From Variovorax sp. YR216 (GTDB lineage: Bacteria; Pseudomonadota; Gammaproteobacteria; Burkholderiales; Burkholderiaceae_C), in NCBI RefSeq assembly GCF_900107745.1, contig NZ_FNRO01000003.1, positions 620,001-684,000 on the forward strand: 64,000 nucleotides of DNA. Direction: 5' to 3'. The notes under the pieces are model-generated. The model ran no database searches and had not been told where the DNA came from. It saw only the letters and a program-made list of their open reading frames with translations. Shown here in pieces: positions 35,163 to 43,788 of this stretch (its first letter is position 1; each line of letters opens with the position of its first letter). A program made the translations under genes and the position numbers.

Positions 35163-35987
35163 CTAGGCGGCGGCTTGCGATTCGGACAGCTCGGCCAGCT
35201 GGCGCCTCAACGATTCGTTCTCCGCAGTCAGCTCGGCGACCCGCTGGCGCAGCATCTGCAGCTCATCGACCTGACCCGGTTCATCCGATGTAGCGGCGGA
35301 TTCCTCCCTGGGCTTTCGCTTCGATTCGCGGACCCGCTTCGCGGCCTGCTTCAGCTCTTCCTTGCCGCCTGTTGCTGCGGCGACCTGCTCGTCGGCGGGC
35401 AAGGTCGCCACCGCCGCTGCAGCGTTGATCGAGATGGTGCCGGCCTTGACGGCGGCCACCACTTCGGGCGCGGCCTGTTTCTGGATCTTTTCGATCATCA
35501 CCACCTGATTGCTGCTGAGGCGCGCGGCCCGGGCCAGGGCTTCGCGGCTTTCGAACGGCGCGGGCGGCGGTGCATCCGCGGCGGCGGAGGCTTCGCGGCC
35601 CCGTGGCCCGGCGTCTTCGGCGGCCGCCGCGGCATCGCCCGCCGGGGGCGCGGCGCGCGAACGCCGGTCGGCGACGATCTCGCGCTTGCGCAGTGCGAGC
35701 ACGCCGCGCTGGAAGTCCGAGAGGCTCCGGCGGCCGAGATGCTGCTCGATCATCCAGAGGTGCACGTCCGCCATGGACTTGAACCGCGTGTTCTGCACCG
35801 TCTGGAACGGCACGCCGTGCTTCTGGCAGATGCGATAGCGGTTGTGGCCGTCCACCAGCACATCGCCCCACAGCACGAGCGCATCGCGGCAGCCTTCCTC
35901 GAGGATGCTGCGTTCGAGCGACTCTTCCTCCTCGGCGGTCAACGGATCGATGTAGGCCTTGAGTTCTTCGTTGACGACGATGTCCAT
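35163..35987 (-). CDS. ParB-N domain protein with C-terminal coiled coil
   Basis: A protein of 274 residues. Residues about 1-75 are a ParB/Sulfiredoxin-like nuclease-type N-terminal domain (GCRDALVLWGDVLVDGHNRYRIC). A helix-turn-helix-like middle follows (SREALARAARLSSNQVVMIEKIQ, about 145-170). An Ala/Glu-rich linker and a C-terminal leucine-rich coiled coil (QMLRQRVAELTAENESLRRQL) close it. The chromosomal parA/gid cluster is not nearby, so it is not the usual ParB. It could bind specific DNA sites as a plasmid-derived or regulatory homologue. The ATG at 35985-35987 is chosen because the domain begins there. Confidence 0.8.
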   Translation of the reverse strand: MDIVVNEELKAYIDPLTAEEEESLERSILEEGCRDALVLWGDVLVDGHNRYRICQKHGVPFQTVQNTRFKSMADVHLWMIEQHLGRRSLSDFQRGVLALRKREIVADRRSRAAPPAGDAAAAAEDAGPRGREASAAADAPPPAPFESREALARAARLSSNQVVMIEKIQKQAAPEVVAAVKAGTISINAAAAVATLPADEQVAAATGGKEELKQAAKRVRESKRKPREESAATSDEPGQVDELQMLRQRVAELTAENESLRRQLAELSESQAAA

Positions 35988-36109
35988 GAGGGAGCGGCAG
36001 CGCAGGGCATGAGTGAAAAGGGGCTGCATTTTAGAGACGCAAGGGCAGGGATAACCCTCAATTTGCGGTAGGTGGAATCCACATCGACCTGACTTTTGGC
36101 TGACTCCAC

Positions 36110-36125
36110 AATTCGCGATCGAATT
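36110..36125. promoter_or_regulatory. Inverted repeat before tctB
   Basis: AATTCG, CGAT and CGAATT form a 16-bp dyad, continuing into a run of T. It ends 19 bp before the GTG start of tctB, so it can be an operator or a weak attenuator hairpin. Confidence 0.35.
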
Positions 36126-36144
36126 TTTTTCGTGGAGACTGTTC

Positions 36145-36633
36145 GTGAAAATCAAGAGTCAGAAAGACTTCTTCTCGGGGGTGATGTTCGCCGTCGTCGG
36201 AGTGGCCTTCGCCTGGGGTGCCACGACGTACAACGTCGGCACCGGCGCCCGCATGGGCCCGGGCTACTTCCCGCTGATGCTGGGCATCCTGATGGCCATC
36301 ATCGGGCTCGGCGTCATGTTCACCGGCCTCACGGTCGAGACCGAGGATGGCGAAAAGATCGGCACGTGGGCCTGGAGGCAGGTCGTCTACATCATCGGCG
36401 CCAACCTCGCCTTCGGCGTGCTGCTGGGCGGTCTGCCGAGCATCGGCGTGCCGGCGATGGGGATGATCATCGCGATCTACGCGCTCGTGATCATTTCGAG
36501 CCTCGCGGGAGAGCATTTCAATCTCAAGGATGTGCTCGTCCTTGCCACCATTCTGGCGGTCGGCAGCTACGTCGCCTTCATCTGGGCGCTGAAGCTGCAG
36601 ATCCAGGTGTGGCCGACCTTCATCACGGGCTGA
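36145..36633 (+). CDS. tctB: Tripartite tricarboxylate transporter small subunit TctB
   Basis: An inner-membrane protein of 162 residues with four hydrophobic segments, beginning with KDFFSGVMFAVVGVAFAWGA. The motif GARMGPGYFPLMLGILMAIIGLGVMF is the TctB signature. It starts with GTG at 36145, preceded by GTGGAGAC as ribosome-binding site. It pairs with TctA (10 bp downstream) for secondary uptake of carboxylates delivered by a periplasmic Bug protein, such as the one encoded about 3 kb away. Confidence 0.93.
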   Translation: MKIKSQKDFFSGVMFAVVGVAFAWGATTYNVGTGARMGPGYFPLMLGILMAIIGLGVMFTGLTVETEDGEKIGTWAWRQVVYIIGANLAFGVLLGGLPSIGVPAMGMIIAIYALVIISSLAGEHFNLKDVLVLATILAVGSYVAFIWALKLQIQVWPTFITG

Positions 36634-36643
36634 GGACTGCGCC

Positions 36644-38161
36644 ATGGATCTGATCACCAATCTCTCGTTGGGTTTTGGCGTTGCCTTTACCTTCACCAAT
36701 CTTCTGTACTGCCTGATCGGCTGCATCCTGGGCACGCTGATCGGCGTGCTGCCGGGCATCGGCCCGGTCGCGACCATCGCGATGCTGCTGCCGGCGACCT
36801 ATGCGCTGCCACCGGTGTCGGCGCTGATCATGCTGGCCGGCATCTACTACGGCGCGCAATACGGCGGCTCCACCACCGCGATCCTGGTCAACCTGCCGGG
36901 CGAATCGTCCTCGGTGGTGACCGTGATCGACGGCTACCAGATGGCGCGCAAGGGCCGTGCGGGCCCGGCGCTCGCGGCGGCCGGCCTGGGCTCGTTCTTC
37001 GCGGGCTGCGTCGGTACGCTGATCCTGGCCGCGTTCGCGCCGCCGCTGACCGAACTGGCCTTCAAGTTCGGCCCGGCCGAGTACTTCTCGCTGATGATCC
37101 TGGGCCTGATCGGCGCGGTGGTGCTGGCCTCGGGCTCGTTGCTCAAGGCGATCGGCATGATCGTGCTGGGCCTGCTGATGGGTCTCGTCGGCACCGACGT
37201 GAACTCGGGCGTCGCGCGCTTCAGCTTCGACATCCCCGAACTGACCGACGGCATCGGCTTCGTGACCATCGCCATGGGCGTGTTCGGCTACGGCGAAATC
37301 ATCGCCAACCTCTCGCGTCCCGAGCATGAGCGCGAGGTCTTCACCGCGAAGGTGTCGGGCCTGTTCCCGACCAAGGAAGACTTCAAGCGCATGTTCCCGG
37401 CCGTGCTGCGCGGCACGGGCCTGGGCGCCGCGCTGGGCATCCTGCCGGGCGGCGGTGCGCTGCTGGCGGCCTTCGCGGCCTACACGATCGAGAAGAAGAC
37501 CAAGCTGCACCCAGGCGAAGTGCCGTTCGGCAAGGGCAATATCCGGGGCGTGGCGGCGCCCGAATCGGCCAACAACGCCGGTGCGCAGACCTCGTTCATC
37601 CCGCTGCTCACGCTGGGCATCCCGCCTAACGCGGTGATGGCGCTGATGGTGGGCGCGATGACCATCCACAACATCCAGCCCGGCCCGCAGGTGATGACCA
37701 GCAACCCCGAGCTGTTCTGGGGCTTGATCGCCTCGATGTGGCTGGGCAACGCGATGCTGATCATCTTGAACCTGCCGCTGATCGGCATGTGGATCAAGCT
37801 GCTGTCGGTGCCCTACAAGTTCCTGTTCCCGGCCATCGTGCTGTTCTGCGCGATCGGGGTCTACTCGACCAACAACAACACCTTCGACATCTGGATGGTC
37901 GCGGCCTTCGGCTTCATCGGCTACATGTTCTTCAAGCTGGGCTGCGAACCCGCGCCGCTTCTGCTGGGATTCATTCTCGGCCCGATGATGGAAGAGAACC
38001 TGCGCCGGGCGCTGCTGCTGTCGCGCGGTGACTGGGTCGTCTTCGTCACGCGCCCGATCTCGGCGGGCCTGCTCGCCGCGGCACTCCTGCTGCTGGTGAT
38101 CGTGCTCTTGCCTGCGGTGAAGTCCAAGCGCGAGGAAGCCTTCCAGGAGGAAGAGGCCTGA
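36644..38161 (+). CDS. tctA: Tripartite tricarboxylate transporter large subunit TctA
   Basis: The large permease, 505 residues with about 11-12 membrane segments. Conserved family sequences are GVLPGIGPVATIAMLLP (about 36-52), YYGAQYGGSTTAILVNLPGE (about 67-86) and the second half GILPGGGALLAAFAAYTIEKK. It imports citrate or other di/tricarboxylates with TctB and a Bug partner. A TTCG-loop terminator follows the stop. Confidence 0.96.
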   Translation: MDLITNLSLGFGVAFTFTNLLYCLIGCILGTLIGVLPGIGPVATIAMLLPATYALPPVSALIMLAGIYYGAQYGGSTTAILVNLPGESSSVVTVIDGYQMARKGRAGPALAAAGLGSFFAGCVGTLILAAFAPPLTELAFKFGPAEYFSLMILGLIGAVVLASGSLLKAIGMIVLGLLMGLVGTDVNSGVARFSFDIPELTDGIGFVTIAMGVFGYGEIIANLSRPEHEREVFTAKVSGLFPTKEDFKRMFPAVLRGTGLGAALGILPGGGALLAAFAAYTIEKKTKLHPGEVPFGKGNIRGVAAPESANNAGAQTSFIPLLTLGIPPNAVMALMVGAMTIHNIQPGPQVMTSNPELFWGLIASMWLGNAMLIILNLPLIGMWIKLLSVPYKFLFPAIVLFCAIGVYSTNNNTFDIWMVAAFGFIGYMFFKLGCEPAPLLLGFILGPMMEENLRRALLLSRGDWVVFVTRPISAGLLAAALLLLVIVLLPAVKSKREEAFQEEEA

Positions 38162-38187
38162 TCGCCCACCGATCTTCCCCCTCGCTC

Positions 38188-38213
38188 AACGGCACCTTCG
38201 GGTGCCGTTTCTT
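38188..38213 (+). terminator. Intrinsic terminator after tctA
   Basis: AACGGCACC and GGTGCCGTT form a 9-bp stem around a TTCG tetraloop (38188-38209), then TCTTT. It ends the tctBA transcript. Confidence 0.85.
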
Positions 38214-38233
38214 TATTGATCCGGGCTCAGGAA

Positions 38234-38321
38234 CCCCACGGAACCGGCTTTGCCGGGCCGTCGGGGTTGCCCCCCGGAGAGGGGGTGTCCGAGCCACACG
38301 AAGTGGGCGAGGCTGGGGGTG
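38234..38321. repeat. Interspersed palindromic repeat, copy 2
   Basis: GGAACCGGCTTTGCCGGGCC, CCCCCGGAGAGGGGG, then CACACGAAGTGGGCGAGGC and a closing CTGGGGG in the same order as copy 1. It fills the gap between the tctA terminator and the 3' end of the LysR gene. Confidence 0.85.
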
Positions 38322-38323
38322 AA

Positions 38324-39229
38324 CTATTTCCTGGGTTTCATGTGCTGCCGCGCCATTGCCAGGAAGGCCATTGCTGCCGGGCTGAGCGGGTGCTTCGCGA
38401 GCCGGATCGCAACCACCGGGTATTCGAGCGCAGGCCGGGTCACCGTCGCTGCGCGCAGGTTGGCCGGCATCAGGACCTCCACGTAGCGCGGCAGGAGCGC
38501 AACGCCGGCGCCAGCCTGGATGAGGCCGAACGCGGTCGAGAGCATCGAGACGTGGTGCACGACGCGCGGGTAGACATTGGCCGTGCTGGAGAGCATCCGG
38601 CTCACGGACCGCCACACATTGGCATCCGGATTGACGTGGATGAAGGGCAGTCCGTCGAGCTGCCTCGCATCGATCACCACCCGTTGCGCCAGCGGATGGT
38701 CCTCGCGCATGAACAGGCCCATGCGCTCGGTGAACAGCGGCTCGGTGGCGAGCTCGGAATGCGTCTGCCCGATGTCCGACCCGAAGCCGAGGTCGGCCTC
38801 CTGCGTGAGCACGCGCGAGATCATCTGTTCCGCGGTGCTGTCGAGCAGGGTGGTCGCAAGGCCTGGGCGCGTTTCCGAGAAGCGGCGCAGCAGAGGCGGC
38901 AGCAGCGCACCGGCGGTGAGATGGCCCACGGCCAGTACCACGCGCCCTTCGCGCAACTGGGACTGCGAGCGGCAGGCGCCGACGGATTCATCGATCAGCC
39001 GCAGCGCGCGCACGGCGGTGTCGACCATCATCTGGCCCGCGCTGGTCATCTGGATGCGGCGGCCGCGTACGACCAGCGGCTGGCCGAGCTCGCTCTCCAT
39101 GCGCTTGACGAGATGGCTGATCGCCGGCTGCGTGAGTTGCAGGGCCTCTGCCGCGAGTGTGAAGCTGCCCGATTCGGCCACCGCCGCCAGGGCCCGGAGC
39201 TGTTGCAGGGAGATCTCTTCCATGCCCAT
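38324..39229 (-). CDS. LysR-family transcriptional regulator
   Basis: A LysR-type regulator of 301 residues. The N-terminal winged helix (about 6-65) reads LQQLRALAAVAESGSFTLAA and LTQPAISHLVKRMESELGQPL. The C-terminal ligand domain contains GVALLPRYVEVLMP. It is transcribed divergently from the Bug-type binding protein gene with a 112-bp shared promoter. It most likely controls that gene and perhaps tctBA on its other side, responding to the carboxylate. A GATAA/TTATC inverted repeat between them is a likely binding site. Confidence 0.95.
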   Translation of the reverse strand: MGMEEISLQQLRALAAVAESGSFTLAAEALQLTQPAISHLVKRMESELGQPLVVRGRRIQMTSAGQMMVDTAVRALRLIDESVGACRSQSQLREGRVVLAVGHLTAGALLPPLLRRFSETRPGLATTLLDSTAEQMISRVLTQEADLGFGSDIGQTHSELATEPLFTERMGLFMREDHPLAQRVVIDARQLDGLPFIHVNPDANVWRSVSRMLSSTANVYPRVVHHVSMLSTAFGLIQAGAGVALLPRYVEVLMPANLRAATVTRPALEYPVVAIRLAKHPLSPAAMAFLAMARQHMKPRK

Positions 39230-39263
39230 GCTGCGCCCTTGCCATAAGCAAGGCTCATAGTTC

Positions 39264-39279
39264 GATAAAGCGGATTATC
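39264..39279. promoter_or_regulatory. Candidate LysR operator
   Basis: GATAA (39264-39268) and TTATC (39275-39279) are inverted around AGCGGA, in the divergent region between the LysR gene and the Bug gene. Dimension and position fit a LysR recognition dyad. Confidence 0.45.
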
Positions 39280-39341
39280 TGGTTTGATGTGCCCGCGCTG
39301 CATAGGATTCGGGCTTCATCACAGGGACACAATCCAGATCC

Positions 39342-40310
39342 ATGAAACGCCACCAGTTCCTCAAGGCCTGCGCCGCCGCGCTGTGCCTTGCCGCCTCGTC
39401 CGCCAGCATGGCGCAGACCTTTCCGACCAAGCCGATCCGGCTGATCGTGCCGTTCCCGGCTGGCGGTGCGACGGACCTGTTCGCGCGCACCCTGTCGCAG
39501 AAGATGGGCGAGAAGCTCGGCGGCACGCTGGTGATCGACAACAAGCCCGGCGCGGGCGGCGCAATCGGCTCCGACATGGCGGCCAAGGCCCCGGCCGACG
39601 GCTACACGCTGCTGCTGGCGACGACGAGCACGCACTCGATCGGCCCGTTCATCAGCAAGGTGCCGTACGACACGGTGCGCGACTTCACGCCGATCGGCCA
39701 TGTCGGCGATGCGCCGAGCATCATGCTGGTGCCGAACAACTCGCCCGCGAAGACGGTGCGCGAATGGATCGATCACGCGAAGAAGAACCCCGGCAAGCTC
39801 AACTACGCGTCGAGCGGCAACGGCACCATCGTCCAGCTCACGGCGGAGCTGTTCAAGGCGCAGGCCGGCATCTTCGTGACGCACATCCCGTACAAGGGCA
39901 CGGCGCTGGCGATTCCCGACCTGATCACCGGCAAGGTCGATGTGCTCTTCGACTCGCTGCCAACCGGCATGCCGCATGTGCGCGACGGCCGCCTGCGCGC
40001 GCTCGGCGTGACCTCGCTCAAGCGCAGCCCGCTCGCACCCGACCTGCCGCCGATCGCGGACACGCTCCCGGGGTTCGAATCGAACACCTGGTTCGGCCTC
40101 TACGGCCCCAAGGGACTGCCGGCGGATCTGGTGGCGCGCATCAACACCGCGGCGAACCAGGCGCTCTCCGATCCTGAAATGCGCGACAAGCTCTCGCGCC
40201 TGGGCATCGAGCCGACGACCAGCACGCCGGCGCAGTTCGCCAGCATGGTGGCGGAGGACGCCGCCAAGTGGAAGAAGATCATCGTCGAACGCAAGATCAC
40301 CGGAGACTAA
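39342..40310 (+). CDS. Bug-family periplasmic solute-binding protein (TctC type)
   Basis: A periplasmic binding protein of 322 residues. The signal peptide (MKRHQFLKACAAALCLAASSASMAQ, cut near 25) is followed by FPTKPIRLIVPFPAGGATD, the ligand-contact region of all Bug proteins. KLNYASSGNGT and YKGTALAIPDLITGKVD also match. Ligands are typically small carboxylates or amides. Its permease partner is probably TctAB encoded just upstream of the LysR gene. Continuity with ggt suggests a gamma-glutamyl or amide substrate. Confidence 0.95.
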   Translation: MKRHQFLKACAAALCLAASSASMAQTFPTKPIRLIVPFPAGGATDLFARTLSQKMGEKLGGTLVIDNKPGAGGAIGSDMAAKAPADGYTLLLATTSTHSIGPFISKVPYDTVRDFTPIGHVGDAPSIMLVPNNSPAKTVREWIDHAKKNPGKLNYASSGNGTIVQLTAELFKAQAGIFVTHIPYKGTALAIPDLITGKVDVLFDSLPTGMPHVRDGRLRALGVTSLKRSPLAPDLPPIADTLPGFESNTWFGLYGPKGLPADLVARINTAANQALSDPEMRDKLSRLGIEPTTSTPAQFASMVAEDAAKWKKIIVERKITGD

Positions 40311-40311
40311 G

Positions 40312-40403
40312 CTCGCCCCCAGGCTGCGCGCACTTCGTGTCGCTCCGCCAACCCCCTTCCGGGGGCGACACCGGCGGGCCGGCGAAGCCGGTTCCGCGGT
40401 GTC
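40312..40403. repeat. Interspersed palindromic repeat, copy 3
   Basis: The element is in reverse orientation to copies 1, 2 and 5: CCCCCAGGCTGCGCGCACTT, GTGTCGC, CCCCCTTCCGGGGG, CGGGCCGGCGAAGCCGGTTC, CGCGGTGTC. It fills the gap between the Bug gene and ggt. Confidence 0.85.
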
Positions 40404-40436
40404 CCCCGAACTGAAGCAGCCGTACGCGGCCATTGG

Positions 40437-42059
40437 ATGACGCCCATGAAATTCGACTACGCCAATCCCTACACGTCCACGCGCATCCCGGTCTTTGCGC
40501 GCAACGTCGTCTCCACCTCGCATCCACTGGCTTCGCAGGCCGGGCTGCGCATCCTCTACCAGGGCGGCAACGCCGTCGATGCGGCGATCGCCACCGCGGC
40601 TGCGATGACCATCGTCGAGCCGGTGAGCAATGGCCTCGGCAGCGATGCTTTCTGCATCCTGTGGGACGGCAAGAAGCTGCACGGCCTGAATGGCTCCGGC
40701 GCCGCGCCGCAGGCATGGACGCCGGACTACTTCCGCCGCAAGTACGGCAACGACGTCGCCACGCCGCCTCAGCGCGGCATGGACTCGGTCACCGTTCCCG
40801 GTGCGGTGGCGAGCTGGGTCGCGCTGTCGGAGCGTTTTGGCAGGCTGCCATTCGCGGACCTGATGGCGCCAGCCATCGAGATCGCCGAGCGCGGCTACCT
40901 GATGCCGCCGGTGGTGCAGCAGAAGTGGGCGGCGGCCACGCCGATCCTGCGATCGCAGCCGGGCTTCGAACAGGGCTTTCTGCCGTGGGGCCGCGCGCCC
41001 GAAGTCGGCGAGCTGTTCCGCTTTCCGGCCGCGGCGCGCGCGCTGAAGGCGATCGCCGCGACCAAGGGTGAGGCCTTCTACAGCGGTGAAATCGCAGCGG
41101 CGCTCGAGAAGTTCTCGAACGCGAACGGCGGCAGCCTGAAGGTGAGTGACCTCGCCAACTGGAAGCCCGAGTGGGTCGAGCCGATCGCGCAGGAATACCG
41201 CGGCCACACGCTGCACGAGATTCCGCCGAACGGACAGGGCATCGCGGCGCTCATCGCGCTCGGCATCCTCAAGCACTTCGACATCGCCTCGATCCCGGTG
41301 GATTCGGTCGCCTCGCAGCACCTGCAGATCGAAGCGATGAAGCTCGCCTTCGCAGACACCTACCGCTATGTGTCCGACCCATCGTCGATGGAGGTGACCC
41401 CCCTGCAAATGCTCGACGAGGCCTACCTGGCGTCGCGCGCCAAACTCATCGACGTGAACAAGGCGCAGGACTTCAAGGCGGGCAACCCGGTCAAGGGCGG
41501 CACGATCTATCTCACCGCGGCCGACGAGAACGGCATGATGGTGAGCTTCATCCAGAGCAACTACATGGGGTTCGGCTCGGGCTGCGTGGAGCCGGAATTC
41601 GGCATCAGCCTGCAGAACCGCGGCCACGGCTTCAGCCTGAAGGCCGACAGCCCGAACGTGGTCGCGCCGGGCAAGCGGCCCTTCCACACCATCATCCCGG
41701 CCTTCCTGACCAAGGACGGCGCGCCGGTGATGAGCTTCGGCGTGATGGGCGGCAACATGCAGCCGCAAGGCCATATGCAGACGCTGGTGCGCATGCTCGA
41801 CTACCGCCAGAGCCCGCAGGCGGCCTGCGACGCGCCGCGCTGGCGCTTCAATTCCGGCCTGGAGATCAACGCCGAGGCGGCAATGAACCCGGCGACGGTG
41901 AAGGGCCTCGTGGAACTGGGCCACAAGGTCGATGTCATCAACGATTCCTACCAGGACTTCGGTGCCGGCCAGTTCATCTGGCGCGCGGGCGATCCGGCTG
42001 TGGAAGGCTATGTCGCCGCGAGCGACGCGCGCCGCGACGGCCTTGCGGCCGGGTTCTGA
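40437..42059 (+). CDS. ggt: Gamma-glutamyltransferase/glutathione hydrolase family protein
   Basis: An Ntn-hydrolase of 540 residues of the gamma-glutamyltransferase family, closer to the cytosolic YwrD-like type because no signal peptide is present. The N-terminus has SQAGLRILYQGGNAVDAAIA. The nucleophile region reads KGGTIYLTAADENG near residues 355-368 with the autocleavage Thr, and MGFGSGCVEPEFGISLQNRG and PNVVAPGKRPFHTI follow. It would hydrolyse gamma-glutamyl bonds (glutathione or similar). ATG at 40446 is an equally possible start. It follows the Bug gene and is 3 bp from the DMT permease gene. Confidence 0.9.
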   Translation: MTPMKFDYANPYTSTRIPVFARNVVSTSHPLASQAGLRILYQGGNAVDAAIATAAAMTIVEPVSNGLGSDAFCILWDGKKLHGLNGSGAAPQAWTPDYFRRKYGNDVATPPQRGMDSVTVPGAVASWVALSERFGRLPFADLMAPAIEIAERGYLMPPVVQQKWAAATPILRSQPGFEQGFLPWGRAPEVGELFRFPAAARALKAIAATKGEAFYSGEIAAALEKFSNANGGSLKVSDLANWKPEWVEPIAQEYRGHTLHEIPPNGQGIAALIALGILKHFDIASIPVDSVASQHLQIEAMKLAFADTYRYVSDPSSMEVTPLQMLDEAYLASRAKLIDVNKAQDFKAGNPVKGGTIYLTAADENGMMVSFIQSNYMGFGSGCVEPEFGISLQNRGHGFSLKADSPNVVAPGKRPFHTIIPAFLTKDGAPVMSFGVMGGNMQPQGHMQTLVRMLDYRQSPQAACDAPRWRFNSGLEINAEAAMNPATVKGLVELGHKVDVINDSYQDFGAGQFIWRAGDPAVEGYVAASDARRDGLAAGF

Positions 42060-42062
42060 CAG

Positions 42063-42971
42063 GTGCCTGCGGAGCCCCACGCACATAAAAGCCTCGGTCC
42101 GGGCCTCGCACTGGCGACGCTCGGCGCCATCGCCTTCAGCGGCAAGGCGATCATCGTCAAGCTCGCGTACCGCTACGGCGTCGATGCGGTCACGCTCATC
42201 ATGCTGCGCATGCTCTTCGCCCTACCGCTCTTCGCGGTCATGGCGTGGTGGGCGGGGCGCGGCAAGCCGCCGCTCACGCGGCGCGACTGGCTTGGCGTGG
42301 TGGGGCTTGGCTTTTCGGGCTACTACCTGTCGAGCTTCCTTGATTTCGCCGGGCTGGCCTACATCACCGCGAGCCTGGAGCGGCTGATCCTCTATCTCAA
42401 CCCGACGCTGGTGCTGCTCTTCGGCTGGATCGCCTACCGGCGGCGCATCACGCGTGGCCAGTTCGTGGGTATGGCGATCAGCTATTCGGGGGTGCTGCTG
42501 GTCTTCGGCCATGAAGTGCAGTTGGGCCAGAGCGCCTCGGCCGCGTGGGGCGCGCTGCTGGTGTTCCTGAGCGCCGTGAGCTATGCGATCTACCTCGTCG
42601 CGAGCGGCGAGTTCGTCAAGCGGCTGGGGTCGCTGCGCCTCGTCGGGCTCGCGACCAGCGTGGCCTGCCTGCTGTGCATCCTGCAGTTCGTGCTCCTGCG
42701 GCCGGTCGCCTCGGCCTTCGAAGTGGCGCCCCAGGTCATCTGGCTGTCGATCCTCAATGCGACCGTGTGCACCGCGCTCCCGGTCCTTGCCGTCATGATG
42801 GCCATCGAGCGCATCGGGCCCGCCGTGGCGGCGCAAACGGGTATGGTCGGGCCCTTGTCGACCATCCTCATGGGGGTCGTCATCCTCGGCGAACCCTTCA
42901 CAGCGTGGATCGCAGCCGGCACTGTGCTGGTGATCGCCGGCATCTTCGTATTCACACGCATGGGCCGTTGA
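42063..42971 (+). CDS. EamA-type DMT permease
   Basis: An inner-membrane permease of 302 residues with ten hydrophobic segments in two EamA repeats (about 15-145 and 155-300). The first repeat has LGAIAFSGKAIIVKLAYRYG and the second ends in VVILGEPFTAWIAAGTVLVIAGI, both typical. GTG 42063 is the start, 3 bp after the ggt stop, so it is probably co-transcribed with ggt. Substrate unknown; it may move a product of the upstream hydrolase. Confidence 0.85.
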   Translation: MPAEPHAHKSLGPGLALATLGAIAFSGKAIIVKLAYRYGVDAVTLIMLRMLFALPLFAVMAWWAGRGKPPLTRRDWLGVVGLGFSGYYLSSFLDFAGLAYITASLERLILYLNPTLVLLFGWIAYRRRITRGQFVGMAISYSGVLLVFGHEVQLGQSASAAWGALLVFLSAVSYAIYLVASGEFVKRLGSLRLVGLATSVACLLCILQFVLLRPVASAFEVAPQVIWLSILNATVCTALPVLAVMMAIERIGPAVAAQTGMVGPLSTILMGVVILGEPFTAWIAAGTVLVIAGIFVFTRMGR

Positions 42972-42987
42972 GCCCGGAGGACACAAC

Positions 42988-43785
42988 ATGGATTTGGGAA
43001 TCGCAGGGAAGACTGCGCTTGTGTGCGGCGCAAGCAAGGGCCTGGGCTTCGGTTGCGCGGAAGCGCTGGTGCGCGACGGCGTCAACGTGGTGATCGTGGC
43101 GCGCGGCGCCGAGGCGCTCGAAGCCGCGGCGAAATCGCTGGAAGCCGTTGCCGCGACGCATCCGGCCAAGCCCTTCGTGAAGCACGTGGCGGCGGACATC
43201 ACCACCGTGGAAGGCCGCGCCGCCGCCTTCGCGGTGCACAGGGATTTCGACATCGTCGTCACCAACGCCGGCGGCCCGCCGCCCGGCGACTTCCGCGACT
43301 GGGACCGCGAGGCTTGGATCAAGGCGGTCGACGCCAACATGCTCACGCCGATCGAGCTGATCAAGGCCACCGTGGACGGCATGGCAGCGCGCGGCTTCGG
43401 GCGCATCGTCAACATCACCTCCAGCGCGGTGAAGTCGCCGATCGACATCCTGGGCCTGAGCAACGGCGCGCGCAGCGGGCTCACCGGCTTCGTCGCCGGG
43501 CTCGCCCGCTCGGGTATCGCGGCCAAGGGCGTGACGATCAACAACCTGCTGCCCGGCGCCTTCGATACCGATCGCCTTCGCGGAACGATGCAGGGCGCCG
43601 TGAAGAAGACGGGCCAGGACATCGAGACGATCCGCGCCGCACGTCAGAAGACCATTCCGGCCGGGCGCTTCGGCACCTCCGCCGAGTTCGGTGCGATCTG
43701 CGCCTTCCTGTGCAGCGCACACGCCGGCTACATGACAGGGCAGAACGTGCTCGCCGACGGCGGTGCGTACCCGGGCACGTACTGA
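42988..43785 (+). CDS. SDR-family oxidoreductase
   Basis: A short-chain dehydrogenase of 265 residues. The cofactor loop GASKGLGFG is at about 14-22, then TNAGGPPPG, an INITSSAVKSP Ser region, and a degenerate NGARSGLT in place of YxxxK, since LSNGARSGL carries no tyrosine at the expected place. The C-terminal MTGQNVLADGGAYPG is normal. This variant is known from 3-oxoacyl-ACP reductase-like proteins whose activity may be altered. It is 16 bp after the DMT gene, completing a likely ggt-DMT-SDR operon. Confidence 0.85.
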   Translation: MDLGIAGKTALVCGASKGLGFGCAEALVRDGVNVVIVARGAEALEAAAKSLEAVAATHPAKPFVKHVAADITTVEGRAAAFAVHRDFDIVVTNAGGPPPGDFRDWDREAWIKAVDANMLTPIELIKATVDGMAARGFGRIVNITSSAVKSPIDILGLSNGARSGLTGFVAGLARSGIAAKGVTINNLLPGAFDTDRLRGTMQGAVKKTGQDIETIRAARQKTIPAGRFGTSAEFGAICAFLCSAHAGYMTGQNVLADGGAYPGTY

Positions 43786-43788
43786 GGG

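Noticed and set aside
35163..36155. ParB-domain gene taken as the chromosomal parB with an extended start
   Set aside because: No parA, gidA or gidB neighbours, and the extension up to 36155 overlaps the tctB promoter and does not resemble the family; a start at 35987 is preferred.
39255..42086. A 943-codon minus-strand frame over the Bug and ggt genes
   Set aside because: It is antisense to two well-recognised families and passes through an interspersed repeat, so it is not coding.
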